Assembly (NCBI RefSeq): GCF_010093535.1
Contig: NW_022985185.1
Location: 1-58,743, forward strand
Direction of reading: 5' to 3'
Source of the DNA: Lindgomyces ingoldianus
Taxonomy: Eukaryota > Ascomycota > Dothideomycetes > Pleosporales > Lindgomycetaceae
Length of the DNA stretch: 58,743 nucleotides
Every line of letters begins with the position of its first letter. Positions within the stretch are counted from its first letter, which is position 1. The notes beneath the pieces were generated by a model that was given only the letters and a program-made list of their open reading frames with translations, was not told where the DNA came from and ran no database searches. A program made the translations under genes and the position numbers. This document shows positions 1 to 9,821 of the stretch, one piece after another.

Positions 1-91
1 GGAACTGGAGCTGGATAAACCAGAGAGGCCAGCTCGCGTGGTCCTTGAGCTGGTATGCTCCTGTCGGGAGAGGAGCATCTCGATCAGCCAT
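1..91 (-). CDS. Copia gag, N-terminal fragment (30 codons visible)
   Basis: The minus-strand ATG at 91 opens a frame that stays open to the window edge. The visible residues include YQLKDHASWPLWFIQLQF, which resembles the N-terminal L-K-x3-SW-x3-F motif of Copia Gag/UBN2-type proteins. The coding sequence follows a TG...CA LTR and an untranslated leader of about 125 bp. No stop or RIP-type change is present in the visible part, so the element may be intact. Only the first 30 codons can be seen, so Gag is inferred from position and motif. Confidence 0.6.
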   Translation of the reverse strand, partial: MADRDAPLPTGAYQLKDHASWPLWFIQLQF

Positions 92-216
92 GACGTGGGC
101 TTTGGAGGTGATGAGGATAAGTGAGGATGAGGAATAGAGCTTCTAAACAGCTTTCGCCAGCGCTATAGTTACGCAGGGAGAATCGTCCTGGGTTCTTAAA
201 GCGCCGGGCCCATAAC

Positions 217-434
217 TGTGGAGGATAAAATAGCCTGGCAGTAGCTGTTCAGAAGATCGGATGAAGTGACTCTGCTATCTAAGAGAGCCGAAGGCTCTCC
301 TTATATACACCGAGCTTCGGAACATAATATCTCCAGATCCCGAGCTGCGTCCCAGGCTCTGAGCCCCCAGTCCCAGGCTCCGAGCCCCAGTCCCAGGCTC
401 TGAGCCCCAGCCAAGGCTCTCAGTATACGCGACA
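217..434 (-). repeat. 5' LTR of the edge Copia, with an internal tandem repeat
   Basis: On the minus strand the segment begins TGTCGCGTATAC and ends TATCCTCCACA. A TATA box lies near 300-310. The U3 part (349-420) is built of CCCAGGCTCTGAGCCCCAGT-like units. No second LTR is in the window for comparison. Confidence 0.6.
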
Positions 435-2934
435 ATTTATTAACAACTTTTTATAATAAGTAAGCCTTATAATTACACTTACTAAAAAAAAAATTTAATT
501 TAACTTTAACTTAAATTACTAATAGTTTTTTAACTAGCTAAAAAAAGCCTTTACTAAAGCTTTAATACTCTACTACTTTAACTTTAAACTACTAATACTT
601 GTAAAAGCTAATGCCTTAGACTATGTAGTAGTAGAAGTTCTCTTCTAGACTAAGCTAGACAGGACTATTAGGCCTATTATATACTTTTTAAAAAGAATAA
701 GTTCTGCAGAAAGTAATTATAAGATTTATTATAAAAAATTACTTACTATAGTACACTACTTTAAATAATAGTAACCTAAACTAGAAAGTGCAGCGCATCT
801 AATATAGGTTTTATTTAACTATAAGAACTTATAGTACTTTACAACTATAAAATAACTTAGCTACTAATAAGCCTGTTAGTTTAAATACCTATTTTATTTT
901 AATTTTAAGATTACTTATTATCTTAGTTAAAACAAAGAGAAACTAGATGCTTTTATAAAGTAATCTTAAAATATCTTTACTTAGAAAAAAGTGTAAAAAG
1001 CTTAACACTAAACTTTACTTTAACTTAAGCTATTTTTAGACCTTAACTTAAATAAAATAAATTAGATAATTAATTAAATTATTACTAATAAGTATCTAAA
1101 TAATAAATTTATTTAAAAAACTTTAAACCTACTTTAAAACAGCGCTAGTTAGTTAAAAAATGTAACACTAGCTAACTATAAAAACTAAAATAGTAAGCTA
1201 TATTACTATAACTAACTTATAATTTTTAATTTTAATAAACTAAGAATTAAACTACTCTAAATTATACATAACTTATCTATTAAAGAACACCTAGGCAGAG
1301 GAAAGACTCTTAACCTACTACAGAGAGAGTACTACTAGCCCTACATGTTCTATACTGTACGCTAATATGTATTATGTTGCTATACTTACTATAAAGTAAA
1401 AGCTTTTTAAGAAAGGTATAATAGCTTACTTAAACTACTTCTAATTCTTAAATAAGCTTAAAAAGATATATTAATTAATTTTATTATAGACTTACCTTTA
1501 TTTAAAGGGTACATAAATATTATAGTAGTTGTTAATTCCTTAACTAAGTATTAACACTTAATACTATATTTTTCTATAACTGCCCCTAATATAGCCTAGT
1601 TATTCTACTAATATGTATAAGTTTACTATAGCCTACCTAACATAATTATATTAAATAAAGGTACATAGTTTGTCTTAGCCTTTTAGAATAAACTCTATAA
1701 ACAGCTCTAAATTATTCTCTATTTATTTATAGCTTTTTACCTAAAGACTAATAGCTAGACTAAAAATATAAATGCTGTAATAAAATAAGTTCTATAAGTG
1801 TACATAAACTACTAGTAAGATAACTAGGTAAAATAGTTAGCTATAGCATAGTTTAAAGCTAATAACATAATATTTAAATTAACATAAGTATCTTTGTTCT
1901 TAGCAAACTATAAATACTACTTTTAAATAGAATTTAAACTACTTTTAAATACCCCCTAACTAACTTATTAATTTATATAAGTAATAGATATAAATAGACT
2001 TATTAATAAAATTTAAAATATATTTAAATATATTTATAAAAAGCTTATATAGGCTTAAACTTTTTAATAAGAGTACGTAAACTAATCTTAAACCTCTACC
2101 TTTGCGTATGCAGCTAGCAAGAAGGTCTAGCTAGACACTAGAAATATCTAAATAAACTAATAATTAAAAACACTTAATTAGAAGAACTTTAGCCTCTTTA
2201 TAGTAGCCTATATAGTCTTATTACATGCTTACTAATTAATTCTACCTAACAGCATAAAGATACACCTTGTATTCCACGTATTATTACTGCGCTAAGCAGC
2301 CTTTAAATCTAACTATCTACTTAGACAGCTAAACCTGCTACCTAAACCTATTATTATAAATAATAAACTAGAAAATGTTGTAGAAGACATTAAATAGATC
2401 TAGTTTAATAAGAAAAAATGTATCTATAAATACTTTATAAAATAGACTAGATACAACAAACTATTGTAGGAACCTGTAGAAGCCTTATAAGAGAACTCTG
2501 CAGTAACCTAATTCTACGCCTAATACCTATCTAAACTAAACCTGTACCCTAATAAAGACAACCTAATGCTAGAACTACTAATGTAAAGGATTCCCTTCCT
2601 AATAAGGGGGGGGTACTAGCATAGTATCCTCCCTAGATCCTAGACATAACTGTATTAGATGTGTACTAGAGTATTATTAGTGCACGTCTAACATAAATAT
2701 AACACAACATAGACATAAACTTAAGCATAAACTACCTTAACAATAACTAAACCTAAAATAGGCTTAATTTATACCTAAAGTGCTTAGACTTTTAAGCTAA
2801 GTATTTAATTACTAATTTCCTTCTAAACTTTCCTGTTCCTTACACAATGTCTTGTACCTACTATAATACCTTACATAGTAATTAAACTAGACCTCCGTGA
2901 AGCTCTATAACCTTACTCGTGCACAATTGTGACA
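435..2934 (+). mobile_element. Gypsy family 1 remnant (3' pol and 3' LTR), heavily RIPped
   Basis: This stretch aligns by eye with the second half of the complete family-1 elements at 13444-19108 (minus) and 34362-40024 (plus): RT end, RNase H, integrase (GHLGRGKTL-type zinc region near 1280-1320) and the chromodomain-like tail. It ends in a G-run polypurine tract and a 318-bp LTR (2617-2934). Stops occur every few codons, mostly TAG/TAA at former Trp/Gln sites, so nothing is translatable. The left side is cut by the Copia insertion at 434. Confidence 0.85.
2617..2934 (+). repeat. 3' LTR of the family-1 Gypsy remnant
   Basis: It is 318 bp, the same length as the other four family-1 LTRs (13444-13761, 18791-19108, 34362-34679, 39707-40024). 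The inner start is RIPped (TAGCATAG for TGTCACGG) while the outer end keeps GTGCACAATTGTGACA. Confidence 0.85.
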
Positions 2935-2940
2935 GGTATT

Positions 2941-3115
2941 TGTCACAGTTATGTTACAGCTATCCAACCTCTGAGTACCCTAAGGGCTTGGCACGGGGTA
3001 TATAGGCTCCTCGGCCTCTGTACCTCTGCCTCCGACCCTAAGGTTTACTCTCGTTACCCCCCCTATCCTGTATTCCCTCTCTGTGACCTGTGTTTCCTGC
3101 TCGATACCTCTCACA
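2941..3115. repeat. Small solo LTR (175 bp), family otherwise absent here
   Basis: The segment starts TGTCACAG, ends CTCTCACA and is flanked on both sides by GTATT (2936-2940 and 3116-3120), a perfect 5-bp TSD. It contains a TATA-like GGGTATATAGG and is not RIPped. A 77-codon open frame across it is an LTR artefact. Orientation is unknown. Confidence 0.75.
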
Positions 3116-3163
3116 GTATTCGTAAGAGATTACCTACCAGCGTTAAGAAATGCATAAAGTAAA

Positions 3164-3290
3164 CTACAGCAAATTGCAGCAGACTACAGCAAATTGCGGC
3201 AAACTATAGCAAATTGCAGCAAACTATAGCAAATTGCAGCAAATTACAGAAAACTATAGCAAATTGCAGCAAACTACAGTAGATTACAGC
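3164..3290 (+). repeat. 10-bp periodic array in K copy 1
   Basis: About 13 units alternate AAATTGCAGC and AAACTAYAGC (minus strand: GCTGCAATTT). The same decamer family makes up the arrays at 30690-30895 and, in an unrelated Copia LTR, at 44345-44515. Confidence 0.85.
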
Positions 3291-3769
3291 AGCAGGCAGC
3301 AATCCCTAGTAGATATTAGTTGTGTTGCAAGTAGCTCTACGTCTAGAGAGGGTTATAGAGAGGTAATGCCTCTAGAAAGAAAGCCTTACAAAGGGCAGCA
3401 ATAATTGTACATAAGCTAGTGTTAGCGTAATAGGAAATTACTAAGCTTTAAGCAGCTAATAAGGCAGCTACATTTAGAAAGGCCTACGCTTAACAGCTCT
3501 AAAGAAGGTTAGAGCGCGCAGTGACAGGAAGAAGGCAAAGAAGCAAGTGTAAGCTAAAGTAGATAAGCAATTCTAAAGGCGCTGCAGACAGTGCAATTAC
3601 ACTAGGCATAACGCGTAAACGTGTAAGCAAGAAGTAGAAGTAGTATCTAAATAATATTCTAGGCTATACTTTACTCTATATTGCTAGAGCGGGTTGTTAT
3701 AGGCTATAATAAAGTTTGTTGTGGTGTGGTCTTAGCAAAAGTAAACAACTTAGGTGTGTAAGCAACTGC

Positions 3770-3832
3770 CAATCCCCGACACACCGATGCGGCTGATGCC
3801 AATCCCCGACACACTAATGTGGCTAGAGAGGT
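3770..3832 (+). repeat. 30-bp minisatellite, two units, in K
   Basis: Two units of TGCCAATCCCCGACACACYR followed by ATGYGGCT lie head to tail. Inverted copies flank the assembly gap at 29565-29621, and single RIPped copies occur near 31470 and 31735. Confidence 0.75.
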
Positions 3833-4117
3833 GGAACAGACGCAACTAACTATAATTTAAACATGTTTTACACAACGCATACTAGAGCAATCTGCATGCA
3901 AATTAACAGAAAGGTGTACTTATATTAGGTATACATTTTCTTTTAAAAAAGAATGCAATAAATACATAAGGTGACAGAGAAATAGCGTTACTAGGGTTTA
4001 TCTAAAGAAATTCTAACTAACTAGCGCGTCTAAAAGAGGAGATTCTGCTCAACTTTTCGTTCTGCAAACTCGAATATAATAAGCAGAGCAAGCTCTGCTA
4101 AAAAGATAGATATAGTA

Positions 4118-4360
4118 TAAAGAAGAATATAGCATAGAAAGAAAAATAAGTAAAGTCGTAAAGTAAGTAAATAAAAGTAAGTATAGTGTAAAAATATATA
4201 GTGTAAACTATGGAAATAAGGGTTACGGAACCTTGGGGATCCGTCGCCATATATCGGATCGAGTAGAGCTGTAGAGAAATATCGCGTAAGACACGTGCGA
4301 CAAGGAGGTCTAGGTCTAAGTCATATATGTCTCTGTCTCTCTAAACTAAACATTCCTGAT
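4118..4360. other. Gene-free stretch: AT-rich tail of K, then 3' flank of the AIM9-like gene
   Basis: From 4118 to about 4200 the sequence is low-complexity and purine-rich. From about 4210 base composition returns to normal up to the stop codon of the minus-strand gene. No further feature is recognised. Confidence 0.5.
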
Positions 4361-6293
4361 CTACTTAGGTTTTCTTACAGCCCAGCGTGTGCTCTCTTCA
4401 AACGCCGATCGTTCCTCGCCACTCAGGCTCTGCAATCCCTGCTCTCTAAGCTGTGCGAACATTTCAAGTGCCTGCTCATAATTGTCGTTCGATGTCCATC
4501 CATCACGATGTACAAACCCCTGGAGTGAGTCCCAGAAGTCCGCATTCTCATTCCAGCCTTCCCCATCCAGGAGATGTGCTTGTATCTCCTCGTCAGTGAA
4601 TTCTATCGGACAGGGAATTTCGGTGTTGATCTCGTTCCAGTGACTGTAGCTCTTATGTATTAGGGTTCTAGGTCGACTTTAAGTAGTGGGTATAGGGCCA
4701 AACATACCGTGCTATGCGGATGAGACATTGCCTAAAGGGAATGATGTCTCCATCCCACGTATTAGTAGAAAAGTCTACAGTGTCGCGCCTTGTACGCCCT
4801 TGATTTATGTGTAAAATGTCATGGAGGATTGGATTCGCTTTTTTCGTCTCAGTTTCGTATGTCCACAGGACAATCGACTTCTCAACTTGGGTCCGAATAC
4901 GGATTTTTTCGTCTTCATCTTCAAGAGCACCGTAGCTTTCAGGTAGCCTCATCATGAGTTCTCCGTTGTAATCTACAAGTCGCGGGTGCCGTGCCTGAAG
5001 GAACAAAGGGCCGACCCATGTATCCTGCCAGTCAATAAGACTAGTAACATGATCTTCGTAAACGAATATATTGGGGGCATGAATATCCCAATGCCATAGG
5101 GTAGGCCTAATCTGATCTCCCTTGGGCAATAGATATTCAGCAACTTCCAGAAACTTCCTATAAAGGACAATATGAGCATCTGGAGTGCGCTGTGCTTCGG
5201 ACGTTGCAAATAGACCACCTGGAGACTTTTGAGCAGCGTGACTGCTTATCCAGGCAATCTCACGTTGGCTAATTGCTCTAAGATAATCCTGAGGGCTTTT
5301 CCCTATAAAGTGATATTAGTACAACTGTACTTAGTGGTGTGTATATGATATAACTCACAGGGGCCACGATCAATCCCCATAGATGCTCGTTCTTGGTGCC
5401 AGAAACTTCGATCAACGACTGGGCCTATGACGAATCGGCTCTCCACCTCTTTCTTCAATGAGTGGGGTACCTCGCCAATGATTTCAGCTTTTTCACAGCC
5501 CGGGAAAGCGTCATTTGCGAAGTAAAGATTTCCATAACTGTGGTACTCCGTCAACTATGCTAGCATAAGTGCACTAATTAGGAGAAACATACCGAGTGAA
5601 TGATAGGGACAGAAACTTTCTCTCTATGGCGACAATATCGTCCACAATCTTGAGCTTATCATGAAGCTCCATCTCATCCCAAACCTCACCGAGCTGATTT
5701 CCAGTAGCCTCCTCCATCAAAATGTACTCTGATTCTACGGGGTTTTCAGCCTCCCCGCTCCAGGACAAGACCTTTGGCACGGGGATCTCAAGGACAGTCC
5801 GAGCCTGAGAATTTGATTGTATCAGCTTGGGCATCTCAAAATCATGGTGAACGTGTCAACATACAAAATCCATGGTAGCGACTTCAGACGCGGTTGTCAT
5901 GAATGGAGGTCCAGCATTAGGGTTCGGTATACGCGCAATCACGATAGTACCATCATCCATGACAAGCCGAAAGACCTTATTGAACCCGCCCTCAGCAAGC
6001 TTGCTAATGGACACGCAAGCCTGCGCGCTAATGCTTTTAGCCGCGATCTTCTTAAGCCCAGACACATTAAAGCTTTTATAACGCTCGCAGAGCTGAGAAT
6101 CCTCATCCCATAGCCAGCGCCCACTGGTGTAGCGGTAGTAATCTTTGTAGTCACGATCTGGACAAGCAGACATTGTTCGAAAAGGATATCGAAACGATCC
6201 AAAGGATGGTGTGAGAGAGCGACTAAAGAATTGAAGAGTGTTGTATCTAGGGCTAACTCCAAGGCGCTGGAGATGAATGAAAAGCGAAGGCAT
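4361..6293 (-). CDS. APH/AIM9-like phosphotransferase-family protein, five exons, intact
   Basis: Proposed exons on the minus strand are 6293-5865, 5804-5593, 5537-5359, 5302-4708 and 4649-4361, giving about 567 residues. All introns are 55-60 bp and GT-AG: GTATGT donors in introns 1, 2 and 4, GTGAGT in intron 3. The last acceptor could instead be at 4643, two codons shorter. Seen: a basic, Ser/Phe/Arg-rich N-terminus that looks like a mitochondrial presequence, a Gly-rich loop EGGFNKVF (about 101-108), the catalytic loop HWDIHAPN (344-351, Asp346) and the metal-binding LIDW (Asp364). These match the aminoglycoside-phosphotransferase/AIM9 fold, whose fungal members are often annotated as mitochondrial 'altered inheritance of mitochondria 9' proteins; their substrate is unknown. 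VIARIP carries Arg where kinases have the ATP-site Lys; as I recall, this is usual in this family. The gene has no stops or RIP-type damage despite lying between transposon blocks. The start at 6293 is preferred over Met41 because it supplies the presequence. Confidence 0.88.
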
Positions 6294-6629
6294 GGCAGAT
6301 CATGTTCGGGTTGTGAAAGTCAGTTGATGCACATTTGAGTGAGATGGATAGGTTCGTGTCAGGGACTGGAATGGTCCGTGCACGGACTTGGCGGGAGCTT
6401 AGCAAGAATCCTGGTGCAAGCGCTTGTCGCACGTGTCTCACGCGATATCATACCCATGTACTGCACTATTCACTCATTGGGCATAGCTCCTTTCTCGTAC
6501 AGTATATAGTCTTATCTCAGCTAGCTCAGATGTGAGGAGAGAACCGAGGACGCACAAACCATGCATATTGCTACTCCAAATAGAGTATGGCCTGGGGGTT
6601 AGCGGTTTCTGACCCCTGTCGGTAGCGTT
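6294..6629. promoter_or_regulatory. 5' flank of the AIM9-like gene (promoter region presumed)
   Basis: This is unique, normal-composition sequence between the gene start and the inverted-repeat element at 6630. No TATA box or other motif stands out. A 66-codon frame on the opposite strand (6335-6535) shows no protein-like features and is not called. Confidence 0.35.
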
Positions 6630-6805
6630 TCTCTCCTCAGCCGTCTGAGGGACTTTTGTGATTTTTTCTATGAATAGGCCTATTTCAAAAGCATCACAAT
6701 AGAATTAGATTCACGATATCTCTACTACTATATGTCTAAATAGGCTTAGAATTTAATAGAATGTAGAGACAAGCTGTAGCTATAAAATAGTATTTTTTTT
6801 ACTAG
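6630..6805 (+). repeat. Left inverted end of element L
   Basis: It shares the outermost CTCTCCYCAGCYGTCT and GGGACTTTTGTGATTTTT blocks with the right end. Inner parts align with several mismatches and small indels. Confidence 0.55.
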
Positions 6806-6814
6806 ATTCTAACT

Positions 6815-7104
6815 TGTAACGATTCTACGAATCGTTCCATCTCGGGTCGCTCGGATCCTATCCGAAGGGTCCCCGTATCGGCCCCGACCATGACTCGACC
6901 TAGTCCCCCGCAGTTACCCCTATTCCCTTATGTATTTAGTTGCCCCTCGCTCCTGTAGCTAGCTTAGTAGTTTTCTAATATCCTTTTGTACAAGGCCTAT
7001 AGGTGTTAATAGCATTCCTAGGTTTAGAGTCCCCACGCACTCCTATATGCCTCTAAGTAGATTCCTACTACATTTAGACCTATTATCTTGCCTGCGCTGT
7101 TATA
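6815..7104 (+). repeat. 5' LTR of E1 (290 bp)
   Basis: The outer end carries the clean hairpin AACGATTC-TAC-GAATCGTT and GC-rich sequence. The inner end is RIPped (GCTGTTATA for GCCGTTACA). Confidence 0.92.
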
Positions 7105-8312
7105 TTATATTAAAAAACTTACTTTTACTAGTAACAGCCTTATTAATAATATTACATTAATTATTTATTTAACTACATTTAACTTTAAAAAGTGTTTAAT
7201 TTAGTTTAAGTTACTATTTTTACACACTATTACATTAAATTATTTAGTTATTATAAATAGAATTCTAGAAACTTTCTATTAACTAAAGCCTTTAGGTTTA
7301 GAACTTTTTATCCCCTATAATTAAAATTGCTCTTAGAAAAGTTATAAAAAGTGCGCTAAGGTAGAAACCTAGAGACTACTAATAACTTATTAGAATTAAA
7401 GATAACTACTAATGCTTAACTCTTAACTACTTTTAGACCTTAGTATAAAGCTTGCAACACGCTCTAGCTGTAGCTAAGGTAAGATGCCTACTACTAAAGC
7501 TAAATAACTACTAACTTTAATAGCTAAACCTTTTTTTATAGAACCTAAAGCTAAAAATTTACTAAATTTAAAGTTAAACTTTAGTAGCATAGCCTTTAAA
7601 AACTAAGTTACTTAATTAAGAGTATAAATTAAATAGCTAACTAAATTAAAAACTATTAGTCTTAATTATTTTCTACTAACTACTAAATTACCTCTAATAT
7701 TGCCTTAAATTACTTATGCTACACTAATAGTAAGAGACTTTTTAGGCACTTTTAAGCTTTTTTAAAGCTACCTTACTAAACGCACGCCTAAGATAAAGAA
7801 CTTTATAAATAGCAAAGAACCTACATTTAAATAATAGTAAGCCTTTATTATAGATAGACTTAACATTAATTTAGATTACTATTAGAGTAAGCGTGCACAC
7901 ATAGCGTTAGTATAGAGACACACTGCTAGTATTGCAAAGAAATACCTAGAGCCTAGATACCTAGCTAAATTAGACAACTTTTAGTTTAAAAACATAAAAA
8001 AAATAATTAAGCTCTTATAAACTTACTTTATTACTAGTAATAAAGAAATAAAGGTGTAATAAGTGTTTAAGACTCTAAGAATAAGTAAAAAAAAAGCATT
8101 TTCTACTTTTAAAGCTTACTTTATTAGTGCTGCTATTAAAGAGTCTGTATTAAAGTTAGAATAGTTCTTTTACTTATAGAAGAAGATACTGCCTAGCCTA
8201 AAAGTACTAAACTTAGGTTTTAAACATACTTAGAAGAGCTTTTTTAAGATAATAGTAGCCTACTTAATAGCTTATAATATAAAAAGAAGAAACACTTTTA
8301 CTATTTTAAAGT

Positions 8313-8602
8313 TGTAACGATTCTACGAATCGTTCCATCTCGGGTCGCTCGGGTCCTATCCGAAGGGTCCCTGTATCGGCCCCGACCATGACTCGACCCA
8401 GTCCCCCGCAGTTACCCCTATTCCCTCATGTATTTAGTCGCACCTCGCCCCCGTAGCTAGCTCGGTAGTTTTCTGATATCCTACGTACAAGGCCTATAGG
8501 TGTCATTGGTATTCCCAGGTCTCTGAGTCCCCACGCACTCTCATATGCCTCTGAGTGGATTCATACCGCATTCGGACCCATTGTCTTGCCTGCGCCGTTA
8601 CA
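8313..8602 (+). repeat. Solo LTR of family E
   Basis: It is 290 bp, TG...CA, flanked by AAAGT on both sides (8308-8312 and 8603-8607). It sits inside the gag remnant of E1. It is almost free of RIP although its host sequence is saturated. Confidence 0.92.
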
Positions 8603-9491
8603 AAAGTAAACTATTAACTACACTTAATAATCTAATATTAGACTTATTATAAAGCAGTTTTAGAAAGTTTCTAGTAATACATCTAAGGCAGTATACTATT
8701 TAAGTGCACTTTAACCTGCACCTATGTTAGTACCCTAATCCACCCTAGCTACCTACTAACAACCTAGCTAGACACCTGCCTCTAAAAAATAAACAACTTC
8801 TAGTAACTATTATAATTATAAAAAACTAGAACATTTTACTAGTAATTATTCTATCTCTAAAGTATAAAAAATTAAAGTAGAGTAATAAAAATATAAGAAA
8901 AAGTTTATAGATATAAATAATTATAACTTAAATTCTCTTTAAATAAGAAATAAAAACACTTAAAAAAACTTTTTATTTTACGCTTAAATAAGTATAACTT
9001 AGTAAATATTAACTTATTACACTTATTAAAAAAAAACATTTTTAAGTCTTTACTATTTTATGCTTAAAAGGTATTAAAGTTTAATTAAATTCTTTAGTTA
9101 ATACTAGCGCACATAGTTTTCTATTTATTAACTTAACAACTACTAAGTTCTTATTTTAATGTCTTTATATTTTTATTTAATGTTTACCTTTTAAAGTTAT
9201 AGTTAAGGGCTTTTAAAACTAAATCTAAGTTTCTGTCTACTAGTATATCTGCCTACATATGCAAATTAATAGTAGAAGTATCTAAAACTACCCTTTTATA
9301 ATTATAAACCTTAGCTTATAGAATTATATTATTAGCATTAAATAGTTACATTATTTTAAACTCTAACTAGATATAACAAAAAATTAGATTATATAGCCTA
9401 GTAAGTATCTTACTACTTATAAACTTTTACTGCTGTTACTTATGTAATTAGGCTAGCCTACACATAATAAAAAAGTAGAGTTAGATATTAG

Positions 9492-9821
9492 TGTCAGATT
9501 AAAGCACTGTTTCTAGGCTTCCTGAGATGAATGATGGGTTTAGATGTGATGTATGGGATGATTGATTGATTGTATTGATGTTCTTGATTTATCAATCCTT
9601 TTTCTGCTCTACTCGTGTTGCTCGGCTTTTGTTTTGCCGATCCGAGTCCCTCGCGCACTTGCCCTATGCGCGACCAGCTTGCAACATGCTGCAAAATGCT
9701 GCAAAATGCTGCAAAATGCTGCAATTTGCAGCAACATACTGTTCAAGCTTATTGCTCGTACTATGTAGCAGCTTTCGTCAAACGTTCCTTCTGTCTTGAC
9801 AGTAGGTGCGCATATCTGACA
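9492..9821 (-). repeat. Solo LTR of Copia family F, with a short 10-bp array
   Basis: It is 330 bp, starting TGTCAGATT and ending ATATCTGACA on the plus strand, with an ATTAG duplication at 9487-9491 and 9822-9826. It matches the LTR at 44154-44605 but has only about five TGCTGCAAWW units against about 17 there. Orientation is set by that element. Overlapping open frames on both strands arise from the repeat. Confidence 0.88.

Larger units (their letters stand above)
1..434 (-). mobile_element. Copia-type LTR retrotransposon, 5' end (runs off the left edge)
   Basis: Read on the minus strand, a TG...CA-bounded LTR occupies 434 down to 217 (218 bp). It is followed by a GTTATGGGCCCGG primer-binding-like stretch and then a gag start at 91. 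The LTR holds a TATA motif (GTATATAAGG near 300-310), a hairpin (GAGAGCC-TTC-GGCTCTC, minus strand, near 284-300) and about 3.5 copies of a 20-21 bp GC-rich repeat at 349-420. The element shows almost no RIP, unlike the dead Gypsy it adjoins at 435, so it is probably a recent insertion. The other end and its TSD lie outside the window. Confidence 0.7.
3116..4117 (+). mobile_element. DNA-transposon-like repeat K, copy 1 (partial)
   Basis: It is an inverted relative of 29285-30950. Shared landmarks in order are a 10-bp periodic array (3164-3290), a degraded coding-like stretch (about 3400-3730) rich in Lys and Arg, a roughly 30-bp minisatellite of two units (3770-3832), and a terminal palindrome AGCAGAGC-AA-GCTCTGCT (about 4080-4110). 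The left end is cut by the Gypsy remnant at 2934. The superfamily is not assigned. The palindromic end also recalls a Helitron 3' hairpin, but copy 2 shows inverted ends that favour a TIR element. Confidence 0.5.

Noticed and set aside
4668..5834. Treating the minus-strand pieces at 4668-5834 as separate short genes
   Set aside because: GT-AG introns join them in frame into one protein with contiguous family motifs.
5817..6113. Plus-strand frames opposite the AIM9-like gene
   Set aside because: Shadows of well-supported exons on the minus strand; they share no conserved motif.
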